Part shown: in pieces, positions 1 through 12,457 of the stretch | How positions within the stretch are numbered: the first letter of the stretch is position 1 | Layout: each line of letters begins with the position of its first letter | Notes under the pieces: model-generated | What the model saw: the letters and a program-made list of their open reading frames with translations, nothing else | Told to the model about the DNA's origin: nothing | Database searches by the model: none | Assembly (NCBI GenBank): GCA_014529385.2 | Contig: CM043966.1 | Span: 39,490,037-39,554,036 of the forward strand | Origin: Adiantum capillus-veneris | Taxonomy: Eukaryota; Streptophyta; Polypodiopsida; Polypodiales; Pteridaceae | Reading direction: 5' to 3' | Length of the DNA stretch: 64,000 nt | Translations under genes and position numbers: made by a program

Positions 1-411
1 TTTTGTGTAGAAGTCTCTCTAGATGAGAGATAGTGTGTCAAGGCTCCGAGTCTCAAAAATTATGAAGAGAGGGGGGTCCTTTTATAGCTTTTCTAGGCAC
101 TGGGCAGCTTCTTGCAGGTTTCTACACTCCACAAGCAGCCCCCCAGCTTGCAAATGGTGCCACCTGCTTCTGTATCTATCCTTGGCAGGTTCCCCCGGCT
201 TCCACACAGCCCCCATACCTTCCAGAATATACTTTGGTTGATTTTTGCTGATTCTTATAATGATGAAAATTGGATTACCAGTTAATTCTAGAACCTTAGG
301 GTAAAAAGTCCTTGTTAATAATTATTACTAAAAACCATCCAATTTTTATTAAATACTTGAATTCCTATTGTAATCTTCCAGGGTCTGTAACTTTTCCAGT
401 TTTTATCGGAT

Positions 412-2243
<1,832 letters not shown>

Positions 2244-2449
2244 CTGTAAGAATTTACGATATTTAGTGAACTATAAGAGCTAAATTTTCCATTTTCATAT
2301 CTCGATGCATCTGTTGGACTTGATAGTTTCCAATCTTTCTTAGAATCCTTATATGAACATGCCGAGTTAACAAAAATTGAAAAATCATTCCTTTCATGCA
2401 AGATAAGGACAAAAATGTATTTTTCCCCAGCTATGATGGATAGCAAGAT

Positions 2450-3430
2450 TTTTTGGACTTTGATTTCATGGGCTTGATGTATAATGTAAGAATAGGCTTT
2501 GGTGTAAAAATGGTGACAAGTGGAAGAATGGTTTGGCTACAGAGTAAGATTTTAGTCTAGACTATAGGATCTTTGTGTTTTTTTCACAAGATTTGGGAGT
2601 TTTTTGGGGTTTTGAACTCATCCGTGTGGTCTACAAGCGCTTGCCAACATGGTTGTGAAGTTGAAAATCAAGTTTAGCTTATGCTTACCCTTTGCACAAA
2701 AATAGATTGAGAATTTTAGATCTGATGAATTTAGCATCTTTTCCATGATGCTACAAGGATATTGAGCCACCTCTAGGAAGATTATGACACGTCATGGAAG
2801 ATTTATGCTAATTTTAGTCTCCCAAAGAGGTGAAAATTCAAATTATGGAAAGAAATGATGTCTAATGCGTGTGAATTGTCTTGGGTAATGATGTTTCATT
2901 ATGTTGAACAACTTGGTTACCCTCAAAACTCTATGTGCTGCTAGAAGCTTATGTCAGAGAAAAAAACACGTTTTTTTCTTACCTAACACAAAGAAGCAAT
3001 TTTTCAATCATGCAAACATCCTAGCATGTTCATATACTTCCTAGAGACCCTTTTGAGGTGCCACTTCCATAGCTAGGTGGCAATATTATGGTTTTGGGCA
3101 ATCACACCCTGTAAAAGATCCTTCCATGTCTGAACCGGACCCAAGTCTATTGTCAAACACAATGCAGTGTACGGAACATGTGGCATTTGACCTATGGAAT
3201 CCATTTATATGTAATGCAATTGGCCTATAATTAACTTGAGAGTAGCAGAAATTAATGAGAGTACTTTTGAGAAATTACTTTGTGAGCATAGCACGTGAAC
3301 ATAATTGAAGATAACAACATAATTGAAGATAACAACATAGACATAGCACGTGAACATAATTGAAGATAACAACATAGACATAGCAATTTGTTAACTTGGC
3401 ATGAATAATACTTTTGCAAGAGAGAGAATT
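2450..3430. other. Non-coding AT-rich stretch
   Basis: No ORF, RNA gene or terminal repeat could be supported here. The only structure seen is a 35-bp-scale tandem repeat at 3,289-3,383. The stretch is present with few changes in copy B (~39,057-40,010). Confidence 0.6.
3289..3383. repeat. Short tandem repeat (aattgaagataacaacat core)
   Basis: Three partial copies of a unit with the core AATTGAAGATAACAACAT, plus an ACATAGCACGTGAACAT extension. Copy B has two copies (39,896-39,970), so the repeat number changed after the large duplication. Confidence 0.85.
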
Positions 3431-3438
3431 TATAATAC

Positions 3439-3741
3439 ATGACAATAGTTGAGGACCGGATATATGTGGAGCCGATCCCCCCTCCAGTAGGCATTTGTAT
3501 TATGATTTCTCCCATTAAGAGAGACTTGTTAGAATACAATATTTGTGTTCCTTGTGACCTAGGTGATGCAGTGAAGATGAAAATCTTCATGCATCACAAA
3601 CATAACATAAACTTTGTGGAAAGCTTTAACTATCCCAAGCCTCAGTCCCAATACCTCAAACACCTTCGAAGGTGGAGAGAGCTAGTAGGGAATGTGGGCA
3701 GGGAAGAGGAAGAAGGAACATTTCATAGGAGAAAGAATTAG
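3439..3741 (+). CDS. Short hypothetical ORF, 100 aa
   Basis: An ATG-started ORF that remains open in both copies (copy B 40,028-40,330). It has a Pro-rich patch (VEPIPPPVG) and a basic C-terminus (HLRRWRELVG). The two copies differ by several amino-acid changes in the first third (I/T, I/V, M/L, E/Q), so there is no sign of constraint. No family was recognised. It may be a chance ORF next to the retrotransposon LTR. Confidence 0.15.
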   Translation: MTIVEDRIYVEPIPPPVGICIMISPIKRDLLEYNICVPCDLGDAVKMKIFMHHKHNINFVESFNYPKPQSQYLKHLRRWRELVGNVGREEEEGTFHRRKN

Positions 3742-4019
3742 TTCCTCACTTATCATCACTCTTATTGCTAGCATACATAATAGCATAGTAATGAAGATGG
3801 ACAAGATGTCAAGCTTAAGCATTGAAGCATGGCTCTTGGTTGGATTTGCACTCCATAGCCAAGAGTGTTGGTGTAGGCTCTCAACCTCTACTTGCTTGGA
3901 GAAGGAGAGGGAGCTCTTGCACTTTTCACAATGCACAATAAGAGTGTGTGTGAGTGTGTGTAGGAGAGTATACCTCTCAAGAAACCCCCTAGCTTGCTTT
4001 GGTCGACCCCCCTTGTAGC

Positions 4020-5107
4020 TCATGCTTGAAGCTCATTGGACCCCTCCAGGCCTAGCAAATCACAAGCAAGAGGCATTACAAGCAACAAGGGTATCCTTGG
4101 GATAAGTGTCCCCCTTTCCCCTTTGAGAGAGAGGACTTGATAAATGCAAAGACAATTAATTAAATTTTCTAAATTATCATTGGACCCCTTGGGTGGCCAA
4201 ACAATAGGCTTCAGGCACACCATGAGGGCAACATGAGGAGAAACTTGACAAGTGTCCCTTTTACTTTCTTTGTACCAAGCATGCCTTGTGTGAGTGTGTG
4301 GGTGTTCTCTCTCATCCCCCCTCTTGTAGGGCTGGCCCCCTCCTTGTAGGGATTGAATCTTGACTTCTTGACACCTCAAGCCCCTCAAGATTAGGCCCAG
4401 TTTCCACCACAAGCTTGGCGCTTGAGCACTTGAAGCTTGGGCTGGGTTCTCACCTCAAGTATAGCCCTAGCATCTCAAGCATGACAAGCACCTCAAGCAC
4501 CTCAGTCATCAAACAATAGGCTTCAGGCACACCATGAGGGCAACATGAGGAGAAACTTGACAAGTGTCCCTTTTTCTTTCTTTGTACCAAGCATGCCTTG
4601 TGTGAGTGTGTGGGTGTTCTCTCTCATCCCCCCTCTTGTAGGGCTCGCACCCTCCTTGTAGGGATTGAATCTTGACTTCTTGACACCTCAAGCCCCTCAA
4701 GATTAGGCCCAGTTTCGACCACAAGCTTGGCGCTTGAGCACTTGGAGCTTGGGCTGGGTTCTCACCTAAAGTATAGCCCTAGCATCTCAAGCATGACAAG
4801 CACCTCAAGCATGATAAGCACCTTAAGCTTGGGCAGGGTTCCCACCTCAAGCTCAGCTTAAGGACTTTTACAATAACTATTGGAGGTCTTCAATGAAGTC
4901 AACCATAAGGTCTTATTCTCCATTGATTAGCCTTTCTCTTTGATAGACCATCTCTCATTTGGACTTTACCATTGGCCTTTGTGTTGAGATAATTCTATAA
5001 GCACATGTCTATATCTTAACCCTTATTCCTATTTATTCTCCCACATTAAATAATCAGTTTAATATGAAAAAATCATTTGGGCTGGTTTGATATTAGATTT
5101 TATGACA
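4020..5107 (-). mobile_element. 3' LTR-like region of the minus-strand chromovirus
   Basis: On the minus strand the pol region is followed by a purine run (TTTCAAGAGAGAGGTAA, about 5,108-5,124) and then TGTCATAAAATC beginning at 5,107. This is the usual polypurine tract followed by a TG-starting LTR. The inner end of the LTR could not be set; 4,020 is a provisional limit. The region contains a ~311 bp tandem duplication. No second copy of the LTR start occurs upstream of gag, so the 5' LTR is missing. Confidence 0.6.
4199..4815. repeat. Tandem duplication (~311 bp) inside the LTR
   Basis: The segment starting CAAACAATAGGCTTCAGG at 4,199 is repeated at 4,510 with few differences, continuing through the CTCAAGC-rich tail. 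In copy B, A 4,117-4,379 is missing and only one full unit remains (~40,845-41,150). Unequal exchange or slippage between the two units is a simple explanation. Confidence 0.85.
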
Positions 5108-5517
5108 TTACCTCTCTCTTGAAATCATAGTCATCCTTGACTATGAGGTAGAGGGGATAAAGCCTTAGTCATTAGTCAATCTTACTTAGAGGGTAGAGGA
5201 TCCCTTTTTACCCTATGACATCTTTCCAAGATGGATGACTAATCCATTTGGTGCTTGGGAGACATAGTTGTCGCAAGCATGTCTGCACTTTAGTCCTTTC
5301 ATTCTCCCAAAGTAGACTGACAAATTCTACTTGGTGTTTGAGAGACGTCGTCATCACAAACATGAGTCTAAGCATGCATACTATTTAAATTTGTGCACAA
5401 TCAAAAAGAGAACTAGTCTTATAAGACAAAAAACATGGGTCATTTACAAGAAATTTGTACAGTTGCTTACTCTAATGTAGCATTGTAATCATTGACAAGA
5501 TTCATACTATCCTTAAG

Positions 5518-6800
5518 CTATATTCCTTGCATCCATCTAGCATCTTCAAAAGGATAATTTTTGAACTTAATAAGATACTGTGGGATAATCTTACCATGTT
5601 GTAGTACCTTGTCTTCATGTTGAAGGATAGCTTTGGGTTGTAGCACCTCTTCTTGGTATTCAACTTTGGGATGGTCTTTGATAATCGGTTCATTTGCTGG
5701 ATCTCCTTTGTAGGGCTTAAGTAGGCTCACATGAAAGGCATTATGTATGAGCCAATGGTTGAGCAGCTTGAGTTGGTAAGCCGTCTCATTAATGGGCTTC
5801 AAGATCTGGAAAGGACCATAATATCTTTTTGCTAGCTTAGCATAATACTTTTGATGGTCTGTATATGATTTTTGCCCGTAGTTTTCCCGTTGTTTGCCTT
5901 AATTGAGCCTTAGAAAACTTAAGTAAGACCCAATAATTTTTTTTGAGTGTTAAGGCCCTTTTGTTCTTGTCACAACAGCTTTTTTGCCTTTGTTGAGAGA
6001 TGGATATAGCCTCCTTAATCTTTTGAAAAGATTCTTGTAGGTCACGGCTATACTCATCGGCGACGACGAAGATATTCCCATGTACTTTGAGTAGCAAGGG
6101 ACTTTTAGGTCTTCCCTCAATGATCTCAAAAGGTGATTTTCCCATAGAAGTATATACAGTATTATTGTAGGCATACTATACAAGAGGTAAGTACTTTTCC
6201 CTTTGTGAGCATTGATCTACTTCTTTAACATAAGTCTTGAGTAGATTGAGTATCGTAAGATTGGCTATCTCACTTTGTCCATCCGGTTGTGGGTGATAGG
6301 CTGAAGAGAAATTCAATTTGCTCCTAGATTTTCAAAGAGACCTTTCCAAAAATTATTGGTCATTCTAGGATCTCTATCTAACACAATGGATGTTGGTAAT
6401 CCATGGTGTTTGAAAATCTGAGATATGAACAGAGTTGCCATTTGGTGTGCCTTAATAGTCTTTTTGATAGGAATAAAGTGTGCTTGCTTGCTAAACTTAT
6501 CAACTATTGTCCATATTCCCGTATTCCCATGGATAAGTAATGGCTGGAGTAATTCAGGTTGGCCTTTTGGCATACTACACATTTTGAAGCATACTCTTGT
6601 ATGTCCACTTTCATGGTAGGCCAATAGAAATACGTCTCTACTCCTCGAAGAGTAGGTTGAATACCTCTATGACCTGCATAGGAAGGAGCATGGGATTCAT
6701 ACATAAATTTCTCACGAAGGGAATGGGTAAGTCACATAGCATATTGCCGAGGAGAAGATAACATCCTGCAAGGTGAATGGCTCCTCTTTCTTCCCCCAAG
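5518..6800 (-). pseudogene. Integrase plus chromodomain (copy A)
   Basis: The N-terminal zinc finger is seen as HAPSYAGHRG followed by CVVCQKA (HHCC). The catalytic core shows D in IVDKFSKQAHF, D in IVLDRDPRMT and E in HPQPDGQSEIAN. A GPY/F-type motif (RYYGPFQIL) lies near 5,800-5,835. The C-terminal chromodomain has YLIKFKNYPFEDARWM, the usual aromatic and acidic pattern that directs insertion into chromatin. A one-base shift lies at about 6,312 and an in-frame TAG in LV*YAYNN near 6,175-6,185. The enzyme would catalyse integration of element cDNA but cannot be made intact here. Confidence 0.9.
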
Positions 6801-6919
6801 CAAGGGTTGACATTATGTCTCTAAAGTCAGGGTCAGTAGCATACTCATCTATCATAGAGGATAGATCATTTGTGAGTAGTTATAGACACCACATTAACTT
6901 TTGGTCGTCATGAAAGTGC

Positions 6920-8220
6920 ATCAGCCACTTGATTGTGCTTACCAGCAATGTGAGCAACATGGAAATTAAATTGCAAAAGAAAATTTGTCCACCTCATTTT
7001 TTGTCAGAAATCTTGGTTTGCATCATGAAATACTTGAGACTTTGGTGGTCGGTTTGTAGGATAAATGGAGTCCCCAATAAATAGTGCTTCCATATGTCTA
7101 GGGCATGTAGAACAGCTAAAAGCTCTTTCTCATAAATGCCCAAGACTCGTTCATCTGCATTGAGCCTTTAGCTCTCATATGTTATGGCATGTCCTTCTTG
7201 AAGCAAAACTGCTCCAAGGCAATCACCATACGAATCACATTGGACCGCAAATGGATTTGATGGATCAGGAAGCATGAAGACCGGTTGGGAGGTAAGCTTC
7301 TCCTTGATCTTATCAAAAGCATTTTTCTCCTTAGTAGTCCATACATACTTAACGTTCTTCTTAGCCAAGTCATGTAGTGGTGCTTCTATTTGAGAGAATT
7401 TTGCTATGAAGCATCTATAGTATGCACACATACCAATAAACCTTCTTAGCTCATGTAGATTCCTTGGATTAGGCCATGCTTTTATTACCTCTAACTTTGA
7501 TGGATCCATACGGATACCACCTTGAGACATAATATGACCTAGGTATTGAATCTCTTGAAGGAAAAATTTGTTTTTCTTTTGGTTGAGAAAAAGCTTGTTC
7601 TAACTCAATGCTTGAAAAATCACTTGGAGATGTTACTTATGTTCATCCAAATACTTGGAGTAGATGATGATATCATCAAAGAACACTCCAGTGAATTTGA
7701 AGTAAGGTCTAGAAATTTTCTCCATTAGACAATTGAACGTAGCTGGTGCATTACTCAAGCCAAAAGGCATGACTAGATATTCATAAAGACCAAACATTGT
7801 GTGAAACGTGGTCTTTAGGATATCTTCATCCACTATCCTTATTTGATGATAGCCACTTTTAAGGTCAATCCTACTGAAGTAGGTAGAGCCTTGTAGCTTA
7901 TCAAAGAGATCTTCTACTCGAGGCACATGATTTTTTTTTTATAGTGATATGTTTAATGCTCGATAGTCCACACACATACAGTATGTACCATCTTTCTTTT
8001 GCACTAAAAGGAATGGAGAACAAAAGGGAGAGGAACTAGGCCTCACCATCCCTTTGTCTACCAATTCCTGTACTTTCCTCATGATCTCCTCTTGTTGAGC
8101 TTGAGAGACTTGATAAGGAGGCTTGTTAGGCAGTGAGATTCGTGGAAGGAGCTCAATGCGATGGTCATCATCCCCTTGTTTTGGAGGGTAAGTCCTTAGG
8201 GATATCATCGATGAACACAT
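6920..8220 (-). pseudogene. Reverse transcriptase and RNase H (copy A)
   Basis: RT covers about 7,633-8,220, with the template-binding block FLLVQKKDGTYCMCVDYRALN, RIDLKSGYHQIRI, MPFGLSNAPATF and the catalytic FFDD variant of YxDD. RNase H follows at about 6,930-7,530, with CDSYGDCLGAVL, EKELLAVLHALD, QTDHQSLKY and HIAGKHNQVADALS. Compared with copy B, a 3-nt difference in a poly-A stretch near 7,931-7,944 turns Leu-Lys into a TAA stop, so RT is broken here but open in B. Further defects are a TAA before the RNase H middle block (~7,167), a frameshift at ~6,995 and a TGA in LS*RPKV. Confidence 0.93.
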
Positions 8221-8232
8221 CTTGGAATCCTT

Positions 8233-8893
8233 TTAGAAAGACAAGTCTAACTCTCCTTGATTCCTACCATTTACATTTGATGAAACCTTAGGATCTTTTA
8301 GAGACTCTCTGACAAAAATCATGTACATAGAAACTGAGCTCTTTATTAATTTATCAAAAGCAGGAGGATTTACAAGTGGAATAATTTGACCACACTTGTT
8401 AGCACCTATATACATGTTCTTTCCCCTGTAGGTGAAGTAGTTTATCCTTTAAGAAACTTCATATTGGCAGCAATGCGATCAAACCATGGTGCCCCTAGGA
8501 TAGCATCCTCATGTTGGAGAGGAGAGATGAAAAAGTCTTCTTTGTCGACATAGCTTTGGACATGAAGCCTCAACTTCCCAATCAAGGGAGTAATAGAGGC
8601 TTGTTGTCCCTTGAAAGATGTCTCATCCATTACCATACCTCCCATCTCAAAAGCTTGAATGCCCAACTTGGTGGGGCCAACTCTGTTGATATGAAGTTGT
8701 GAGTAGAGCCAGGGTCAAACAAGATGAAGGCATCATACTCTCTTACCTTTCCCCAAGCATAGGAAAGTGATGAGCCTTTGCAATGAGCATCCTGTTTTGG
8801 AGCTTCGATAGTGGAAGCCCTCGGAGTCTCATTGCAAGCATTCTTCTTGGGGCAAGAATGATAGCCATGTCCTTGCTCCCACACTTGAAACAC
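8233..8893 (-). pseudogene. Retropepsin and linker (copy A)
   Basis: The active-site motif is FILFDPGSTHNFIS, the DPG variant of D-T/S-G found in many plant Ty3 proteases. It is followed after a frameshift by a domain ending in DAILGAPWFDRI, the conserved ILGxPW flap-side motif. A linker then leads to RT. The role is processing of the Gag-Pol polyprotein. The frame change near 8,640-8,660 separates the two halves. Confidence 0.85.
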
Positions 8894-10330
8894 TTACGGT
8901 TTTTGCGAAAAGCTTCAAGCTCTTCAAGAGAGAGTTTGTTTTTGCCTTTGTAAACTCCCTTCTCCTTGGACCGATTGTTGTTGTTGTGTTGTTGGAAGTG
9001 CCTTGGGAAGAATTTTGAGCATTGGTTTTCCCCTTTGCATCATTTTTGTCTTTGTTTTCCATGGGCTTGACATTCCGTCTTGCCCCTTGATGGAAATTGA
9101 TGTGTGAAGCAACCATGGTGTGATGGATTACTTCGTTGATAGAACTAGGCCATTGAGAGTTGATGTATTAGGCCATCTCTTTAGGTAATTCCGCACAGAA
9201 TTGCTACTTTTGCTCGGCAAAGTCTATCTTTTGAAAGACAGTAGCCTGGAGATGTAAATTTCAAAAATTGTCTACATACTTGTGGATAGACTCATGAGAG
9301 AGAAGCTTCAAGCTGCGCCATTCGGTAAGCACTTTGTCCTTTGCATCGCTTGCAAGGAATTGCTTCATGATGAAAACTCGTAGATTTTTCCATGTCTTTG
9401 GGGCTTCACTGTTGCCACGAAGGCTAGCCCACCAATGATAAGCTGATTTTTGGAAATGCATAGCTACATGGTGTATCTTGGAGGACTCCGTGAAGCCCTC
9501 GTCTCCAAAGGATAAGGGCCAACACTTTGCCAGTAGCACCAAAGGTGCCATCATAGGTGAGAAAAGAAATACTCTTTCCTCCCTCCTTGAACTTCTTTAG
9601 CTTTTGGGACCTTCGCCATGCAGGATATGACTTGTGATGTCCTCCTCTCCTGTATTATCTAGGAGAATAGCCATAGCTTTTGTTAGAAGAGGAGGAAGGT
9701 GAAGAAGAAGGAGACGAGGGTGACCTCTTTGTAACCCTTTTCTTCCTTTTTTCCCTCTCTTCCCTTTCAGAATGACGAGGAGATGGATTGTGTGTTGATC
9801 TTTTCCTCTTGGGAGGAGTGGGCAATCGTCTAGACTGCCATCTTCTTAGAGCCACATATTTAGAGGAACTTAATGTTTCATTGATTTCAAGCTCTTTGGA
9901 CTCCTCCTCTTGTATGGGAGAGAGTCATCTTTTGGGGGTCTCTTCAAGAGGCCTCCTAAGCTCTCTCTCCTCTTGGAGAGGAAGGGAAATTCCATAAACA
10001 TGAAGTTTTTGAGTAACTTTGGCTTGCAAAGCAAGGTTTCCCATAGCTTGTTGCAACCTAGTAACGAGATAATTTACGAACATGGGGGCATCATCATGTA
10101 TGGCCGCACGTGCTCTCTTGAACAAAATCAAGTATCTTGGATTCTTGTTCAACCAGCTTAGCCGCCACTTTGGGTGGTCTTGATCTGTGCCATCTTCTTG
10201 CATATCACTGTATAAATCTTTCCTTTACTTGCAAGAGCTCAACCTTGATGAGAGGGTATGGCAGGAATTGTTGGTGCCATTGGGCATTGATAGAATCCCT
10301 AATGTGGTCTCTCAAAGGCTACACTTTGAA
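8829..10330 (-). pseudogene. Gag with basic N-terminus and split zinc knuckle (copy A)
   Basis: The capsid-like part (9,261-9,554) contains HHVAMHFQKSAYHWWASLRG and FIMKQFLASDAKDKVLTEW, the usual Ty3 gag helical pattern. Upstream is a Ser/Arg/Lys-rich segment (9,655-9,855) and an N-terminal segment to about 10,203. An open stretch without a start (NAQWHQQFLPYPL) reaches ~10,330. The zinc knuckle is split between frames: CFKCGS can be read in copy B, and GHGYHSCPKK in another frame in both copies. Gag forms the particle; this copy cannot, because of multiple shifts. Confidence 0.85.
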
Positions 10331-10416
10331 TAAATCTTTTGTGTTGTCTCTACTACATTCAAAATATTCAACGCATCTTTGTGAAATTGTAAAATTTCAA
10401 AGTCTTTTGAATTGCT

Positions 10417-10547
<131 letters not shown>

Positions 10548-10708
10548 GATGTCTAGCCTCAGTGTACCCTACAGCTAGGCTTTTGCGGCTTGCCATTCGG
10601 GATGTTTAGAAAAGAGGTATGCTAAGTTAAAGTTGGAGCCATCGACACCACTTGACGTGTGTGTTAGAGATGCGGCGTCGAGGGCAGTCATCTCAAGATT
10701 TTTCATGA

Positions 10709-11274
10709 GTGCGAACCAAATATTTGGAGCTATACTTGTTGCACTTCAGAATTTGTGGCCATGAATCCAAATTAAAGGCCCTACAATTGGTTCTACAAGG
10801 ACGAGCCAAAGCTTGGTTTAAACGATTGAAAGTTGCAGATCATCAATCGTCGCTGAACGAGATCGTAAGCACTTTATTGAAACTTCTGAGAAGCAGGTTT
10901 CTCCATCGGACTTGGGTGAGAAATTGAGCAAGCAAAAGCAGGATGTGAGTGAAGATTTTGCTTTGTTTTTGGGTAAATTTGAGTCTATTTGGGAGAGACT
11001 AGCTGCTGTTACATGTGTGCGAAATGGAGATCATTTCAAGCGAGAGATGTTTCTAGCATGCTTGCATCCGCGAATCAAAGAGAAGGTTGAGTGCGGTGGT
11101 GCAGAGGACTATGCGCAAATGGTTTGCTTGGCAAAGGTAAAGAGCAAAGAAGCAAATAAGAAGCTGGAGATGGGCTTGTTGAAGCGTGCAATTTATGAAT
11201 ATAGCTCGACAATGGAGCTTCATCATGTGCCAAGAGAAAGGTCAAGCGTCAAAGAGGTAGCTCCTTTGCCATTG
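10709..11274 (+). pseudogene. Gag-like ORF, unit 1 (copy A)
   Basis: A retrotransposon gag-type helical domain: YLELYLLHFRICGHESKLKA, VLQGRAKAWF, then KQDVSEDFALFLGKFESIW and FKREMFLACLHPRIKEKVE. This matches the general plant gag layout of a GRAxxW block, then an Q-x-x-S-E-x-F block, then a final hydrophobic helix. The first part has no ATG in frame (a TGA lies directly before it). A frame change near 10,860-10,915 separates the two halves. The frame ends at a GT-AG segment (11,275-11,314) that would join it to the next ORF. Confidence 0.6.
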
Positions 11275-11314
11275 GTAAGCCATTCTGGTCATTCATTTCA
11301 ATTTGTGCCTCCAG
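11275..11314 (+). other. 40-nt GT-AG segment between gag and second ORF
   Basis: GTAAGCC...GCCTCCAG, exactly 40 nt, is present in every unit: 15,511-15,550, 17,714-17,753, 47,643-47,682, 49,769-49,808 and 51,985-52,024. Removing it joins gag (APLPL) in frame to VGALLYESLLAWLARM. It is shorter than normal plant introns (about 60-70 nt minimum), so splicing is unproven. A chance match to GT-AG is possible. Confidence 0.4.
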
Positions 11315-12238
11315 GTTGGTGCACTGTTATACGAGAGTCTATTAGCGTGGCTAGCAAGGATGCGGTCTTGGTCCAAGCGTGTATGCATGAAGAATCAAAC
11401 GAAGCTATGGATCAGAGCTCACGACAAGTTTGAAGATGTTGGCAAAGCGATGGTCAAAGCTGTGCAAAAAGAAGCTAGGCAGGGGGTTGGGCAACCTTGC
11501 CCTACTGATCGTGTTGAAGAGCGGCAATGCATTCCAGAAGGTGTGGATGATGTCGAAATACCAGAGAATGAGGTAATAGATCATGGCTTTCTTTCTCGCT
11601 TAGCAGATGATGTGGTTATAGATGTCCTTGAAGAGCAGGCAAAGGGGGTTGAGCAATCCAATTTGCTCTCGCATGATGTGGTTGAAGATGAAGTATCAAA
11701 GGCTGTGGCAGACAAAGACTTGCATAGTGAGTCAAGTATGGGGTGTATGTCATTCGAAGGACCTACAATAGAGGGTATGCTTAAAAAACAGGTAGGCTCG
11801 ATTCTCCAAGAAGCAGTGGTAGTGGAAGACAGGTTGCCAAAGGTGGGTGTTATGCTATTGATGGACATGCTTTTAAAAGATTCTTTACAGGTATTTTTGC
11901 ACGGATTGCAAAGCTCTCGTGATGAGAGGTATGTTATGGAGAGCTCTCTAGCAGGTGAGGAAATCATGATGTATGGGGGAAATGCTTCACAGATTGGTAT
12001 ACAAGCTTGTTTTGAGTATGAAGCCAGCGTATGGATACAAGGAATTGAAGATCGAGGCTATGCCAAGTTGCACAAGAGGCTTGTTTTTGTGTTCACAAGT
12101 GCAAAAAAAAGGATGATTATGCATGTACTAGAGATAGATGGCTGTGTTCAACGCCAAGTATTTGATCCCGGCGGAGTTTGCATCACACTTGGGAAAGATC
12201 AAGGATTTCCATTTGATCCGGGGGGTTTATGCACCTGA
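11315..12238 (+). CDS. Second ORF of gag-only unit 1, acidic protein (copy A)
   Basis: An open frame of about 308 codons. The N-terminal part is basic/hydrophobic (LLAWLARMRSWSKRV). The middle is acidic (DDVEIPENEVIDHGFLSRLA, then SHDVVEDEVSKAVADKDLH). The C-terminus carries two FDPGG(V/L)C motifs 17 residues apart, and the second is encoded by the G-run just before the LTR-like segment. Homologous frames occur in units 2-4 and in copy B, some open for over 300 codons. No ATG precedes the reading; the first is in ARMRSW, unless gag is joined to it. It is not matched to a known family; it may be the C-terminal part of Gag of a non-autonomous element. Confidence 0.45.
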   Translation, partial: VGALLYESLLAWLARMRSWSKRVCMKNQTKLWIRAHDKFEDVGKAMVKAVQKEARQGVGQPCPTDRVEERQCIPEGVDDVEIPENEVIDHGFLSRLADDVVIDVLEEQAKGVEQSNLLSHDVVEDEVSKAVADKDLHSESSMGCMSFEGPTIEGMLKKQVGSILQEAVVVEDRLPKVGVMLLMDMLLKDSLQVFLHGLQSSRDERYVMESSLAGEEIMMYGGNASQIGIQACFEYEASVWIQGIEDRGYAKLHKRLVFVFTSAKKRMIMHVLEIDGCVQRQVFDPGGVCITLGKDQGFPFDPGGLCT

Positions 12239-12457
12239 TATGATCTCCCTCTCTATCTATCTATACAGTTCTACTACATATAGCCTCTTATTATGCTATC
12301 ATGTTCTCGCTTCTTATACAGTTTTCTGATATCTAAATAATACTATGGTTGAGCATGAATGCTCAACGAGCGGTTGGGAAATGATGGTACACCTGAATAT
12401 GGTCGGCCTATGGAAGTGCAAGAAGCTGAGGCGTGGCAGTCTGTAGGCAACTGACGG
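12230..12457 (+). mobile_element. LTR-like segment after unit 1, left part
   Basis: Starts TGCACC directly after the GATCCGGGGGGTTTA run. It contains a CTATCTATCTATACAG tract and the hairpin TTGAGCATGAATGCTCAA. It is interrupted at 12,457 by a solo LTR and resumes at 14,344. Confidence 0.65.

Noticed and set aside
11581-11967. Minus-strand ORFs antisense to the second ORF (also 15,810-16,202, 17,941-18,405, 50,087-50,473, 52,296-52,682)
   Set aside because: They mirror the conserved plus-strand frame. Their existence in each unit follows from the sense-strand codon pattern, and no family was recognised.
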